Assembly: GCA_021841005.1 (NCBI GenBank)
Contig: JAKBVZ010000032.1
Coordinates: forward strand, 11,410 to 68,133
Source of the DNA: Actinomycetes bacterium
GTDB lineage: Bacteria > Actinomycetota > Acidimicrobiia > Acidimicrobiales > JAMCPL01
Length of the DNA: 56,724 nucleotides
Reading direction: 5' to 3'
In this document: positions 11,269-20,129 of the stretch, in pieces
Numbering within the stretch: the stretch's first letter is position 1
How the letters are laid out: the number at the start of each line of letters is the position of its first letter
Notes under the pieces: model-generated
Told to the model about the DNA's origin: nothing
Database searches by the model: none
What the model saw: the letters and a program-made list of their open reading frames with translations, nothing else
Made by a program: the position numbers and the translations under genes

Positions 11269-12086
11269 TGGCTGAGAGTATCCTGCAACATGCTAGTGGA
11301 TCGTACAGCGGCAATGCTGATGTCCGCCACGATATGCTTGACGGCATGCCCGGCACATCCGGTGGTGTAGAGCCATCGACTGATCCACGCGTACTAGTGG
11401 TGGATGATGAGCGTCCATTTCTCAAAGCTCTAGGGATATCCCTGAAAGCGCATGGCTACCTGGTGGATCTGGCCTGTGACGGCGACGAAGCCATTGCTCT
11501 GGCTGCGTCCAGGCATCCTGATCTGGTGATCCTGGATCTTGGCCTACCTGGCACGGATGGGAGTGATGTGCTCCGGGCTATCCGGGGGTGGTCGAAAGTG
11601 CCCGTGCTCGTGCTTTCGGCTCGTGATTCCGAGACCGACAAGGTGGCTGCGCTGGATATCGGAGCCGACGATTATGTTACCAAGCCTTTTGCCATCAATG
11701 AGTTGCTGGCCAGGATGAGAGCCGTACTCAGAAGGGTGGTGGCGCATGATCTCGTGCCGGGGAAGGTGGTTACGGAGGATTTTACGGTCGATCTGGCGGC
11801 CCGCGAGGTCAGGGATCGATCTGGTGACCATATAAGACTTACGCCAATCCAGTGGGCGATTGTAGATCTGCTCGTGCGTAACAGTGGTTGCCTCGTAACC
11901 CAGCGCCAGATTCTCAAGGAGGTGTGGGGACCTGCATATGAGAAAGAGACCAACTACCTGCGTGTCTTTATGACTCAAGTGCGGCGAAGGTTGGAACCCG
12001 ATCCTGCCAGGCCTCGCTATTTCCACACCGAGCCCGGTATCGGGTACAGGTTTGTCAGTCGAGACCAACCGGAGCGCGGCGGATGA
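11268..12086 (+). CDS. kdpE: KdpE-type response regulator
   Basis: An OmpR-family regulator. An N-terminal extension of about 40 residues precedes the receiver domain (VLVVDDERPF, phospho-acceptor in LVILDLGLPG, switch Lys in DDYVTKPF) and a winged-helix DNA-binding domain (RLTPIQWAIVDLLV, YLRVFMTQVRRRLEPD, EPGIGYRF). The last two segments are characteristic of KdpE. The ATG at 11268 shares its A with the TGA of the kinase gene, and GGGGGAGAG lies just upstream, so the pair is translationally coupled. The usual target, kdpFABC, is not in this window. It may lie elsewhere, or the pair may control other genes. Confidence 0.9.
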   Translation: MAESILQHASGSYSGNADVRHDMLDGMPGTSGGVEPSTDPRVLVVDDERPFLKALGISLKAHGYLVDLACDGDEAIALAASRHPDLVILDLGLPGTDGSDVLRAIRGWSKVPVLVLSARDSETDKVAALDIGADDYVTKPFAINELLARMRAVLRRVVAHDLVPGKVVTEDFTVDLAAREVRDRSGDHIRLTPIQWAIVDLLVRNSGCLVTQRQILKEVWGPAYEKETNYLRVFMTQVRRRLEPDPARPRYFHTEPGIGYRFVSRDQPERGG

Positions 12087-12113
12087 GTGGGCAATATACT
12101 GGTGCTGCGCCAG

Positions 12114-12216
12114 AAAGGTGGATGTAGCCATGGTTGCCATGAGCGTGGATGCGAACGAGACGGGAAGATATACCGGTACGCGAAAAGGTGGATGTAGCCA
12201 TGGTTGCCATGCATGA
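12114..12216 (+). repeat. 28-bp duplication copying the start site of the second KdpD gene, with an upstream frame
   Basis: A 28-bp sequence at 12114-12141 recurs perfectly at 12184-12211 (period 70 bp). It contains AAAGGTGG (a good ribosome-binding site) and ATGGTTGCCATG. The second copy starts the KdpD sensor gene at 12200. The first opens a 28-codon frame (12130-12216) that begins M-V-A-M, ends in TGA, and overlaps the true start by 17 bases in another frame. Confidence 0.9.
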
Positions 12217-13429
12217 AGGTATGGAACAGCCAGGAGACCCAATCGCTGAACTCGATGAGGACGATGTCTTCGAGGCGGGCGTACTTGGAAGTTTGGAGGG
12301 TGACAAGCTGGGGAAGCCGGCACCTGAGGTGGACAGGGTGGAAGTGGCGCCCGCAGGGCTGTTCCGTGTCTATCTTGGTGCCGCTCCTGGCGTCGGGAAG
12401 ACCTGCGCCATGCTGGATGAGGGCGCGAGGCGCAGGGATAGAGGCAGCGATGTGGTCATCGGTTTCGTGGAGACTCATGGCAGGGCCAGAACCGCAGCTC
12501 TGATGGATGGCATCGAGTGCATCCCCAAGAAGCAGGTCGAGTACAGAGGCAAGCTGCTGGAGGAGATGGATGTGGAGGCGGTGCTGAAGCGTAGCCCGAG
12601 AGTTGCCCTTGTCGACGAGTTGGCGCATACCAACGTGCCCGGATCGGGGCTGCACGAGAAACGCTGGCAGGACGTGCTCCAGCTGATCGACGCCGGCATC
12701 GCCGTGATAACCACGGTGAACATCCAGCATCTCGAGAGTATCGCAGATGCTGTCGAGCAGATTATCGGCATAAAAGTGCGCGAGCGCGTTCCTGACTGGG
12801 TGGTACGCAAGGCGGACCAGATCGAATTGGTCGATTCCTCTGCCGAGCAACTGCGCAGGCGTATGCTTCATGGCAACATCTACCCCAAGGAACGCGTACC
12901 GCTCGCTCTGTCCAACTTCTTCAAGCGGGAGAACTTGATTGCCTTGCGGGAGCTGGCACTGAGGTTTGTAGCGGACGAGACGGAAGAGGAGATGCTCGCG
13001 TACTTGAAGACGAGGGGAGGCGGGCTTGCTTGGGATACCGCGGAACGCATCATGGTGGGTGTTACGGCGGCGCCAGGTTCGGAGGATGTGCTGCGCAGGG
13101 CTGCGAGGATGGCTGCACGGTCGAAGGCGGAACTGCATGTGGTTCACGTAGTGCCTTCCGATGGATTGCGGCGCGACGGGGAGCGCATGGCGGATCTCAA
13201 GAAGTTGGCACTTGATCTTGGAGGTACCTGGAATGACCTCTATGGGGACAATCCTGCAACGGTTATGGTCGAGTTTGCGAGAGAGAACCAGATCACCCAG
13301 ATAGTGATGGGGTCCACAAGCAGGGGACGCTTGGAAGAGATGAGAAGAGGTTCCGTAATCAGGAGTCTCCTCAAGGAAGCCGGGAACAACGACATAGACA
13401 TACACATCATTGCGCGCAAATCCCGCTGA
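12200..13429 (+). CDS. Free-standing KdpD sensor protein (KdpD-N plus Usp, no kinase)
   Basis: A 409-residue protein with only the N-terminal half of KdpD. It has the KdpD sensor domain with Walker A GAAPGVGKT near residue 60 and canonical Walker B ALVDELAHTN, then the conserved TTVNIQHLESI, MLHGNIYPKER and LREL segments, and a universal-stress-like domain (VGVTAAPGSEDVL to VMGSTSRGRLEEM). There is no membrane helix, GAF, phosphoacceptor or ATPase domain. Short KdpD homologues of this form occur in cyanobacteria and other bacteria. Beside a kinase whose own Walker B is altered, it may supply the nucleotide-binding sensor in trans. The start at 12200 is chosen for its ribosome-binding site in the duplicated leader; an in-frame start at 12149 is less likely. 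Confidence 0.85.
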   Translation: MVAMHEGMEQPGDPIAELDEDDVFEAGVLGSLEGDKLGKPAPEVDRVEVAPAGLFRVYLGAAPGVGKTCAMLDEGARRRDRGSDVVIGFVETHGRARTAALMDGIECIPKKQVEYRGKLLEEMDVEAVLKRSPRVALVDELAHTNVPGSGLHEKRWQDVLQLIDAGIAVITTVNIQHLESIADAVEQIIGIKVRERVPDWVVRKADQIELVDSSAEQLRRRMLHGNIYPKERVPLALSNFFKRENLIALRELALRFVADETEEEMLAYLKTRGGGLAWDTAERIMVGVTAAPGSEDVLRRAARMAARSKAELHVVHVVPSDGLRRDGERMADLKKLALDLGGTWNDLYGDNPATVMVEFARENQITQIVMGSTSRGRLEEMRRGSVIRSLLKEAGNNDIDIHIIARKSR

Positions 13430-13457
13430 TTGCCTGCTCGAAGACATTCAGCTATGC

Positions 13458-13502
13458 GAGGCAATCGAGGCAATCGAGGCAATCGAGGCAATCGAGGCAA
13501 TC
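13458..13502. repeat. 9-bp tandem repeat, five copies
   Basis: Five perfect head-to-tail copies of gaggcaatc between the KdpD sensor gene and korA, about 35 bp upstream of the putative korA promoter. No coding role is seen. Confidence 0.92.
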
Positions 13503-13537
13503 ATGTGGGGCATGCATCAATTTGTTGCGGATCTGGA

Positions 13538-13569
13538 TTGGCATGGATCCGGACTTAGCGGTATAGAAT
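13538..13569 (+). promoter_or_regulatory. Candidate promoter giving a near-leaderless korA transcript
   Basis: TTGGCA (13538-13543) and TATAGA (13562-13567, overlapping TAGAAT) are spaced 18 bp. The GTG of korA follows about eight bases after TAGAAT, and no ribosome-binding site is visible, so transcription may begin at or beside the start codon. Leaderless mRNAs are common in actinobacteria. Confidence 0.4.
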
Positions 13570-13577
13570 AATCATTA

Positions 13578-15476
13578 GTGACACTTACAACTACAGCCAA
13601 GAACGTCAAAGAGGTCGATCAGGTGGTTGTCCGTTTCGCAGGCGACTCAGGCGACGGCATGCAGCTCACGGGGAGCAGGTTTACCGCCGTCACTTCGCTG
13701 GTACCCAACGACACCGCTACGTTGCCGGACTATCCCGCAGAGATCCGGGCACCTGCAGGCACCCTTGCAGGAGTATCGAGCTTCCAGCTGCACTTCTCGG
13801 ACCACGATATCCTTACTCCTGGCGACAAGCCCGATGTCCTCGTCGCTATGAATCCTGCTGCCCTCAAGGCGCATCTTTCAATGGTGAAGTCCGGTGGGAT
13901 CATACTGGTCAATTCCGACTCCTTCGACGAGAGATCGCTCGGCAAGGCTGGCTACAGCTCCAATCCGCTCGATGATGGAACGGTCAAGCCGTACCGCGTT
14001 TACGAGATACCCATGACGAAGCTGACTCTGGAGGCATGCAAGAGTGCCGGCGTGAAGCCGAGGGACGCCGAGAGATCCAAGAATTTTTTTGCACTTGGTC
14101 TTTTGAGCTGGATGTATACCAGACCTGTGCAGCCCACGATTGACTGGATCGAGGAGCGTTTCGCCACGAACGAGATGGTGAAGGAAGCCAACCTGCGCTC
14201 TTATAAAGCGGGATACAATTTTGGTGAAACCGCCGAAATCTTCGAGGCGCGCTACGAGGTGGCGCCGTCTCGTTTCGAGAGCGGCACGTATACCAATGTG
14301 CCGGGCAACACGGCGCTGGCTTGGGGATTGGTGGTTGCATCCAGATTGGCCAAGATGCCGCTGTTTCTGGGTTCATACCCCATCACGCCCGCATCCGATA
14401 TCTTGCACGAGCTGGCCAAGCTGAAGAACTTCGGGGTGAGGACGTTCCAGGCGGAAGATGAGATCGCCGGTGCTGGCTCAGCGCTTGGTGCCGCTTACGG
14501 TGGCTGCCTGGGCGTGACCACCACCAGCGGTCCAGGAATCGATCTGAAGGCGGAGACGATCGGCCTTGCGGCCCACTTGGAACTTCCCATGGTGATAGTG
14601 GACATCCAGAGAGTCGGACCGTCCACGGGTATACCTACAAAGACAGAGCAGGCTGATCTGCTGGCGGTTGTCTACGGTCGTCATGGCGAAAGCCCGGTGC
14701 CGGTTGTGGCGGCGATGTCACCAGGGCATGCCTTCGATGCGGCCATCGAGGCCTGCCGCATAGCCATCGAGTATCGTACACCGGTATACCTGCTGTCGGA
14801 TGGATATGTGGCCAACAGCTCCGAACCGTGGAGACTGCCGGACCTGGACGCTCTTCCGGCCATAGATCCTCATTTTCTGGATACACCTAATCACGTAGAT
14901 GACCAGGGTAACACATCATACTGGCCATATGTAAGAGATCCGGATACCTTTGCGAGGCAGTGGGCGATTCCCGGCACACCGGGGCTGGAACACCGCATGG
15001 GAGGGCTCGAGCATGCAGATGGGTCCGGTAATGTGGCATACGATACATTGAATCACGAGAAGATGACCCAGTTGCGCCAAGCCAAGCTCGATGCCATATC
15101 CAAGAGCATTCCTTTGCTTGCAGTCGATGATCCTGACGGTCTGGGCGGTGCTGAGGTTCTGACAGTGAGCTGGGGATCCACTTACCCGGCCGTGCTGGCA
15201 GGAGTGCGCAGGACACGTAAGAGGGGGCTGAAAGTTGCCATGGTTCATCTTGTGCATCTGAATCCGTTCCCGTCGAATCTTGGTGAGATACTTGGCCGGT
15301 ACCGGAAGATCATCGTTCCCGAGATAAATATGGGCCAGCTCTGGACCTTGATCCGGGCGCGTTACCTGGTGGATGCGGAGTCCATTTCAAAGGTGCAGGG
15401 CATACCGTTCAAGGCGGCGGAAATAGAGTCCGCCATATTGGATGCGCTGGACAAGGGGAGGGCGGCAAGATCATGA
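13578..15476 (+). CDS. korA: 2-oxoacid:ferredoxin oxidoreductase, fused gamma/alpha subunit
   Basis: A 632-residue subunit. An N-terminal gamma domain (RFAGDSGDGMQLTGSRFT) is fused to the alpha pyrimidine-binding domain (GSYPITPASDILHELAK, FQAEDEIAGAGSALGAAYGG, TTSGPGIDLKAE, VDIQRVGPSTGIPTKTEQ). This arrangement matches KorA of mycobacteria and other aerobic actinobacteria. The enzyme decarboxylates 2-oxoglutarate (or another 2-oxoacid) to the CoA thioester and reduces ferredoxin. It may replace or supplement the NAD-linked 2-oxoglutarate dehydrogenase in the citric acid cycle. The start is a GTG with no Shine-Dalgarno sequence. It overlaps korB by four bases. Confidence 0.92.
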   Translation: MTLTTTAKNVKEVDQVVVRFAGDSGDGMQLTGSRFTAVTSLVPNDTATLPDYPAEIRAPAGTLAGVSSFQLHFSDHDILTPGDKPDVLVAMNPAALKAHLSMVKSGGIILVNSDSFDERSLGKAGYSSNPLDDGTVKPYRVYEIPMTKLTLEACKSAGVKPRDAERSKNFFALGLLSWMYTRPVQPTIDWIEERFATNEMVKEANLRSYKAGYNFGETAEIFEARYEVAPSRFESGTYTNVPGNTALAWGLVVASRLAKMPLFLGSYPITPASDILHELAKLKNFGVRTFQAEDEIAGAGSALGAAYGGCLGVTTTSGPGIDLKAETIGLAAHLELPMVIVDIQRVGPSTGIPTKTEQADLLAVVYGRHGESPVPVVAAMSPGHAFDAAIEACRIAIEYRTPVYLLSDGYVANSSEPWRLPDLDALPAIDPHFLDTPNHVDDQGNTSYWPYVRDPDTFARQWAIPGTPGLEHRMGGLEHADGSGNVAYDTLNHEKMTQLRQAKLDAISKSIPLLAVDDPDGLGGAEVLTVSWGSTYPAVLAGVRRTRKRGLKVAMVHLVHLNPFPSNLGEILGRYRKIIVPEINMGQLWTLIRARYLVDAESISKVQGIPFKAAEIESAILDALDKGRAARS

Positions 15477-16519
15477 GCGACGGTGTCGCAACAGCAGTGT
15501 CACGCCCGGATACGCCAATTTCCACCAGGAAGGACTGGGTTTCGGACCAGGAAGTCCGGTGGTGTCCAGGGTGTGGTGATTTCACCATCCTTGCCGCCAT
15601 GCAGACCCTGCTCGCCGAGCTGGGTGCTAGGCGCGAGTCAACCGTCTTCGTGTCCGGTATCGGTTGCTCGTCACGTTTTCCGTATTATATGAATACCTAT
15701 GGTATCCACAGCATCCATGGAAGAGCTCCGGCATTTGCCACCGGGCTGGCGGTGACACGCCCTGATCTGGACGTATGGGTCATCACTGGTGATGGTGACG
15801 CCCTGTCCATAGGTGGCAATCACCTGATCCATGCTCTCAGGCGCAATGTCAACATCAATATCATCCTTTTCAACAACCAGATATACGGTCTGACCAAGGG
15901 GCAATTCTCGCCGACATCCGAGGTGGGGAAGGTGACCAAGTCCACGCCTTACGGATCGCTTGACATCCCGTTCAACCCCGTATCGCTGGCGCTTGGAGCG
16001 GAAGCCACTTTTGTGGCGCGTACTCATGATATGGATAGGAAGCACATGATGGAAGTGCTCAGGCAGGCATATGATCACCGGGGTGCATCGTTTGTCGAAA
16101 TATATCAGAACTGCAATGTATATAATGATGGTGCATTCAATGATATAACATCTAAGGACAGGCGGGCTGATTATCTCATCCCACTGGTACATGGTGAGCC
16201 TATACGCTACGGCAAGGATGGTGAGTTCGGCGTTTCCAGGGGAGAGGACGGGATGCTGCATCTGGTCAAGGTGGCCGATGTGGGCGAAGATGCCTTGCTC
16301 ATCCACGATATGTCCCTCGACAATCCAAGCCAGGCGTTCGAGTTGTCGCGTTTGGCTAGGGGTCCCCATGAGCCGACACCTATAGGAGTTTTTAGGTCGG
16401 TGGATTGCCCGGAGTATGGTTACGAGGTTACAAGGCAGCTGGCCGAGGTGGAAAGCCAGAAGGGCATCGGCGACCTAGCGGCGCTCCTACGGTCTTCCGG
16501 TACGTGGGTGGTGGAGTAG
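15473..16519 (+). CDS. korB: 2-oxoacid:ferredoxin oxidoreductase, beta subunit
   Basis: A 348-residue thiamine-diphosphate subunit. It shows RWCPGCGDF near the N-terminus with iron-sulfur ligand cysteines, SGIGCSSRFPYYMNTYG, IHGRAPAFATGLA, and the TPP-binding GDGDALSIGGNHLIHALRRN followed by NNQIYGLTKGQ. These are typical of KorB. It forms the enzyme with KorA, encoded immediately upstream with an ATGA overlap. Its stop is followed by 168 bases of non-coding sequence before the convergent mannose-phosphate gene. I found no clear hairpin terminator there. Confidence 0.93.
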   Translation: MSDGVATAVSRPDTPISTRKDWVSDQEVRWCPGCGDFTILAAMQTLLAELGARRESTVFVSGIGCSSRFPYYMNTYGIHSIHGRAPAFATGLAVTRPDLDVWVITGDGDALSIGGNHLIHALRRNVNINIILFNNQIYGLTKGQFSPTSEVGKVTKSTPYGSLDIPFNPVSLALGAEATFVARTHDMDRKHMMEVLRQAYDHRGASFVEIYQNCNVYNDGAFNDITSKDRRADYLIPLVHGEPIRYGKDGEFGVSRGEDGMLHLVKVADVGEDALLIHDMSLDNPSQAFELSRLARGPHEPTPIGVFRSVDCPEYGYEVTRQLAEVESQKGIGDLAALLRSSGTWVVE

Positions 16520-16687
16520 CCGTCGGCTTTTCTGAGTGCATGCCCGGCGTTTCCAGGGCGCGAAGCGTCTATCCATGTCAGTATGATGTCAGCGTGCGTG
16601 TATTTCGGAGTGTAAGAGCAAACCGTTCAGATCCTAGCCTTGTCGGCATGCCATTGGTGCTTGCCTTGGGCGTAGGAGAATGGCGGA

Positions 16688-19174
16688 TCAGCGCAGCATC
16701 TGCCGTATGCGGACAGCGTATTGCTGAGCGCGGGTACGGGCCTCGGTGTGGGTAGGCGCTTCCACCCACACGTGCGTGAGTGGTTCTTCGGGATCCGGGA
16801 GCACCCATGTCCATCCGGTGTCCTCGACGATCTTTATCCCTTCGATCAGCGTTACGTCACGTTCGGTGGTTTGCTCGATGAGCATGCGCATTATGGCGCC
16901 CTTGTGGTCTGACGGCGTGATCACCTCTTCGTGCACTATATGCACATCGGGAATGCCTGACACGATGCGGGACAGGCTCGTCCGGGATGCCCCCAGCATG
17001 GCCAGAAGATTGACGAGGGAGCAGACAGCATCGTAGGCCGGTATGAAGCCAGGGAAAGCGTAAGCGTTTGAATGGTTGGCGGCGAAGGTGATCTTCCCAG
17101 CTTCAGGAGCGTCGCTGGAGCTGTTGGAGTAGAGTTTCATCCACATCGGGTCTACGCCGGCTTGCTTACAGGACGCCAATGCAGCTGTAGGCGTGCTCAA
17201 TGGAAGCATGACCTGAGGCCGGTCGCTGGTTTTCAATACGAGGTCGAGCATCACCATGAGCGACTGCGTTTCGCTGAGAACGGTGCCGCTGTCGTCGATG
17301 ATTATAAGCTGTTCTCCGCCGGGATCCATTATGGCGCCCAGATGTGCGCCGGAAGCGGTCACCAGATCGGACACTCGTTTCAAGGTCGCCCATCTATCGG
17401 CGGAACCAGCCGGAGCGGTGGCTCCGTACGGGTTGGATACGAGTACATCGGCCCCTAGCTTGGCAAGCACATTGGGCATGACGAAGCTTGCGGTGCCGAA
17501 TGAATAGTCCAGCACTAGTTTGAAGCCGGTCGAGGCTATTGCCTGGATGTCGACCGTATCGAGTAGTTCTGCAGTGTATTGTTCGATTGCTCTTGATACA
17601 AATGAAATATCTCCTATTTCCGGCGCAGGTACTCTTCTGAAGTCCTCCCGGTGGTATAGCCTTTCGACTTTGCGTTGCATGGACTCGTCCAGATCGCGAC
17701 CGTTCTCATCAAAAAAACGCAACACGATGGAGTGCCGATCGTCGTCAGCAAGCCTGACCGTGAAGCCGCCCTGGTTCGACGCAGATCGTACCATGAAGCG
17801 GGTTGCCGGGACTGTGGCAACCTCCAGATCGTCCACTGTCACTCCCGCCGCATTGCAGCCGACCATGGCCGCCCTCTTGAGAACCCTGGCCGCCCTGCTC
17901 GTGTCCCTGGATGCGGTGATCCGGGATCCCTTGTCCAGGGTGCTGGCCCACGCCATGAATAGCCGGACCACGAATTCTGGGCTGATGTCCACATTTGCAA
18001 GTCCGGTTACACCGTTGCGCCCGAAGATGGTACGTGATCCTCGTGTCTCCCACACGATGGACGAGTTGACGATTGCACCCTGTTCGACAGTCTTGTAAGG
18101 ATATATCTTCACCCCCGACCGGATAATCGTGCCCCTACCGATCGCGCAACCCTCACCCATTACCACGCCATTTTCGATACGTGTGGCCTGGCGTATGTCA
18201 CATGCCTTGCCCAGTACCGCCCCCTCTATTTTGCAGTTGTTGCCTATGTAGGAGTTGTCGTGCACTACGGAGCGTTCTATGGAGGTATCGTTGCCGGTCC
18301 TCACGTTTGTCCCGAGGGTGCAGTACCTGCCTATCCGTGCTCCTGCTCCTATCCGGCAGTTGTCACCCAATATCGCCGGTCCTTCGAGATGTGCGTCAGG
18401 ATCGACTTCGGCGCCTTTACCAAGCCATATGCCCGGACGCAACGGGAATCCATCAAGGTGTACGTTGACTTTCTGATCCAGGATGTCTTCGTGCGCCTTG
18501 AGATATGCGTCCAAGGTGCCTACATCTTCCCAGTAGCCATCCACGATGTCTCCGTAGATGGGCCTGCCCTTTTCAAGAACCGCCGGGAAGACGTCACCGG
18601 CGAAGTCAACGGGTCGGCCCTGCTCTATAAAATCGAATATCTCGGGTTCCAGCACGTATATTCCGGTGTTGATGGTGTCGCTGAATACCTGTCCCCAGGT
18701 GGGCTTTTCGAGGAAGCGTTCTATGGATCCATCCTCTCTGGTAATGACTATGCCGAATTCCAGTGGATTATCGACAGACTTGAGGGCGATGGTGCAAAGC
18801 GCTCCTTTGTCGTCGTGAAACTTTACTATCTGGGCGAGATCTATATCGGTAAGGACATCGCCTGAGATGACCAGGAAGCGTTCGGTGAGCTGCTCGGCTG
18901 CATTCAGTACAGATCCAGCGGTACCGAGGGGACTTTCCTCGGTGGCGTACACCATGGATAGCCCGAATTCAGATCCATCACCGAAGTACGTCCTGATGGC
19001 GTTGGCCATGAATGCTACGGTGACCACGATCTCCTCGAACCCGTGCCTGCGCAGCAGCGAGATGACGTGTTCCATCATGGGCTTGTTGGCCATCGGGAGC
19101 ATCGGCTTGGGAGTGTTCGAGGTCAAGGGCCTGAGGCGGGTTCCCTCGCCACCTGCCATGATGACTGCTTTCAC
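16688..19174 (-). CDS. Mannose-1-phosphate guanylyltransferase-like protein fused to a degenerate phosphomannomutase domain
   Basis: An 828-residue fusion. Residues 1-235 are a nucleotidyltransferase (AVIMAGGEGTRLRPLT, KPMLPMANKP, GDVLTDIDL). About 250-370 is a left-handed beta-helix of hexapeptide repeats. The rest resembles a phosphomannomutase. Proteins of this build in actinobacteria are annotated as GDP-mannose pyrophosphorylases and feed mannosylation of lipids, glycans and proteins. In the mutase part I cannot find the TASHNP phosphoserine loop. The position of the metal-binding DGDADR reads MDPGGEQLIIIDD. The mutase half is probably inactive or regulatory. The start is GTG with a strong AAAGGAGG eight bases upstream. 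pgsA lies just upstream on the same strand. Confidence 0.85.
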   Translation of the reverse strand: MKAVIMAGGEGTRLRPLTSNTPKPMLPMANKPMMEHVISLLRRHGFEEIVVTVAFMANAIRTYFGDGSEFGLSMVYATEESPLGTAGSVLNAAEQLTERFLVISGDVLTDIDLAQIVKFHDDKGALCTIALKSVDNPLEFGIVITREDGSIERFLEKPTWGQVFSDTINTGIYVLEPEIFDFIEQGRPVDFAGDVFPAVLEKGRPIYGDIVDGYWEDVGTLDAYLKAHEDILDQKVNVHLDGFPLRPGIWLGKGAEVDPDAHLEGPAILGDNCRIGAGARIGRYCTLGTNVRTGNDTSIERSVVHDNSYIGNNCKIEGAVLGKACDIRQATRIENGVVMGEGCAIGRGTIIRSGVKIYPYKTVEQGAIVNSSIVWETRGSRTIFGRNGVTGLANVDISPEFVVRLFMAWASTLDKGSRITASRDTSRAARVLKRAAMVGCNAAGVTVDDLEVATVPATRFMVRSASNQGGFTVRLADDDRHSIVLRFFDENGRDLDESMQRKVERLYHREDFRRVPAPEIGDISFVSRAIEQYTAELLDTVDIQAIASTGFKLVLDYSFGTASFVMPNVLAKLGADVLVSNPYGATAPAGSADRWATLKRVSDLVTASGAHLGAIMDPGGEQLIIIDDSGTVLSETQSLMVMLDLVLKTSDRPQVMLPLSTPTAALASCKQAGVDPMWMKLYSNSSSDAPEAGKITFAANHSNAYAFPGFIPAYDAVCSLVNLLAMLGASRTSLSRIVSGIPDVHIVHEEVITPSDHKGAIMRMLIEQTTERDVTLIEGIKIVEDTGWTWVLPDPEEPLTHVWVEAPTHTEARTRAQQYAVRIRQMLR

Positions 19175-19217
19175 TGCAATTGCCTCCTTTGTATATTGCC
19201 TACCACTGTTGCACTGG

Positions 19218-19257
19218 TGATGCCGTAGCGGATGCTGTATGTGATGCCGTAGCGGAT
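19218..19257. repeat. 16-bp direct repeat in the leader of the mannose-phosphate gene
   Basis: The 16-bp sequence tgatgccgtagcggat occurs perfectly at 19218-19233 and 19242-19257 (period 24 bp). It lies in the gap between pgsA and the guanylyltransferase gene, 45-85 bases before the latter's GTG. It could be a duplicated operator or simply another short duplication. Confidence 0.85.
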
Positions 19258-19288
19258 ATTCCAGGGAGATGCCGGAAGTTTGCCGTCC

Positions 19289-19927
19289 TCACTGTGCCGA
19301 TCTCCTCTTTCGTGTCGATAGGGCTCTTTTCGCTGCTGGCACATAGGCACCAACTGCGATCCACCCAAGAACAAGTCCTCCGGCTGCGGCTATCCACGCG
19401 ATTACATGAAAGGGTTGTTGCCATGATGCACCTCCATGCGATATAAGGAATGCCGGAATAGCCACCATGATGGCGAACGTACCTGCCTTGCCTACCACCA
19501 GCACGTCTATGTGTTCAGCCCCGATTGCAGCCAGGATGACCACAGCCAGGCTGACGATAATTTCCCTGGAAAGCACCACAACCACCAGCCAATATGGCAC
19601 GGCTCCGGTCCAGATGGCTGCAACTACGCCAGCGACAACGAGCAGCCTGTCGGCCGTGGGGTCCAATATCTTGCCTGCAGAGGATACCTGGTTGAACCTG
19701 CGTGCCACCTGGCCATCTACCCAGTCGGTTGCGCCCAAGGCCGCGAGCAGGATCGCTCCTGCGACTAAGTGGTGAGAGACTAGCGTGAGCTGGAGAAAGA
19801 CGGGTATGCAGGCTATGCGTACCGCAGTGATCAGGTTGGGCAGGGTGGCGAGTCTTGACGGGTCATGTATAGGCTGCGGCCGTGATAGCGACGGTGCCGC
19901 GGCAGATGCCTCTTTGTAATCCTGCAC
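19289..19927 (-). CDS. pgsA: CDP-alcohol phosphatidyltransferase (phosphatidylglycerophosphate synthase type)
   Basis: A 212-residue membrane protein with about five hydrophobic helices and the family motif D-G-x2-A-R-x8-G-x3-D-x3-D, seen as DGQVARRF through AGKILDPTAD. It joins an alcohol (glycerol-3-phosphate in PgsA) to a CDP-activated lipid, releasing CMP. The companion CDP-diacylglycerol synthase gene, cdsA, is at 43.2 kb. The proposed start is GTG 19927. A later start is possible because the first 25 residues are poorly conserved. An inositol-phosphate or other alcohol acceptor cannot be excluded from sequence alone. Confidence 0.85.
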   Translation of the reverse strand: MQDYKEASAAAPSLSRPQPIHDPSRLATLPNLITAVRIACIPVFLQLTLVSHHLVAGAILLAALGATDWVDGQVARRFNQVSSAGKILDPTADRLLVVAGVVAAIWTGAVPYWLVVVVLSREIIVSLAVVILAAIGAEHIDVLVVGKAGTFAIMVAIPAFLISHGGASWQQPFHVIAWIAAAGGLVLGWIAVGAYVPAAKRALSTRKRRSAQ

Positions 19928-20129
19928 AGTGCCAGTCTACCAAGGCTGGGTGGGCCAGTAGGTCAATCTATCTTGTGGATTCGCATAGACCGTCGAGCCA
20001 CCTTGCTGATCAGCTGTACAATGATTCATGTCAATCATCTACCCACTGGTTGCTTGCCGTCAGATTGCGCGGCCCGATGCCGATGCTTCACGTAAGGAAT
20101 TAGTGGAAGTGGCGTATTTATGGTAAGTA

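Noticed and set aside
6317..12216. Repeats with about 70-73 bp period considered as a CRISPR-like array
   Set aside because: The three pairs have unrelated sequences, only two copies each, and lie at separate genes. No cas genes are present.
12017..13447. Long minus-strand open frame (476 codons) opposite the second KdpD gene
   Set aside because: It lies fully antisense to a gene with clear KdpD motifs and has no recognisable features. It is a by-product of codon use.
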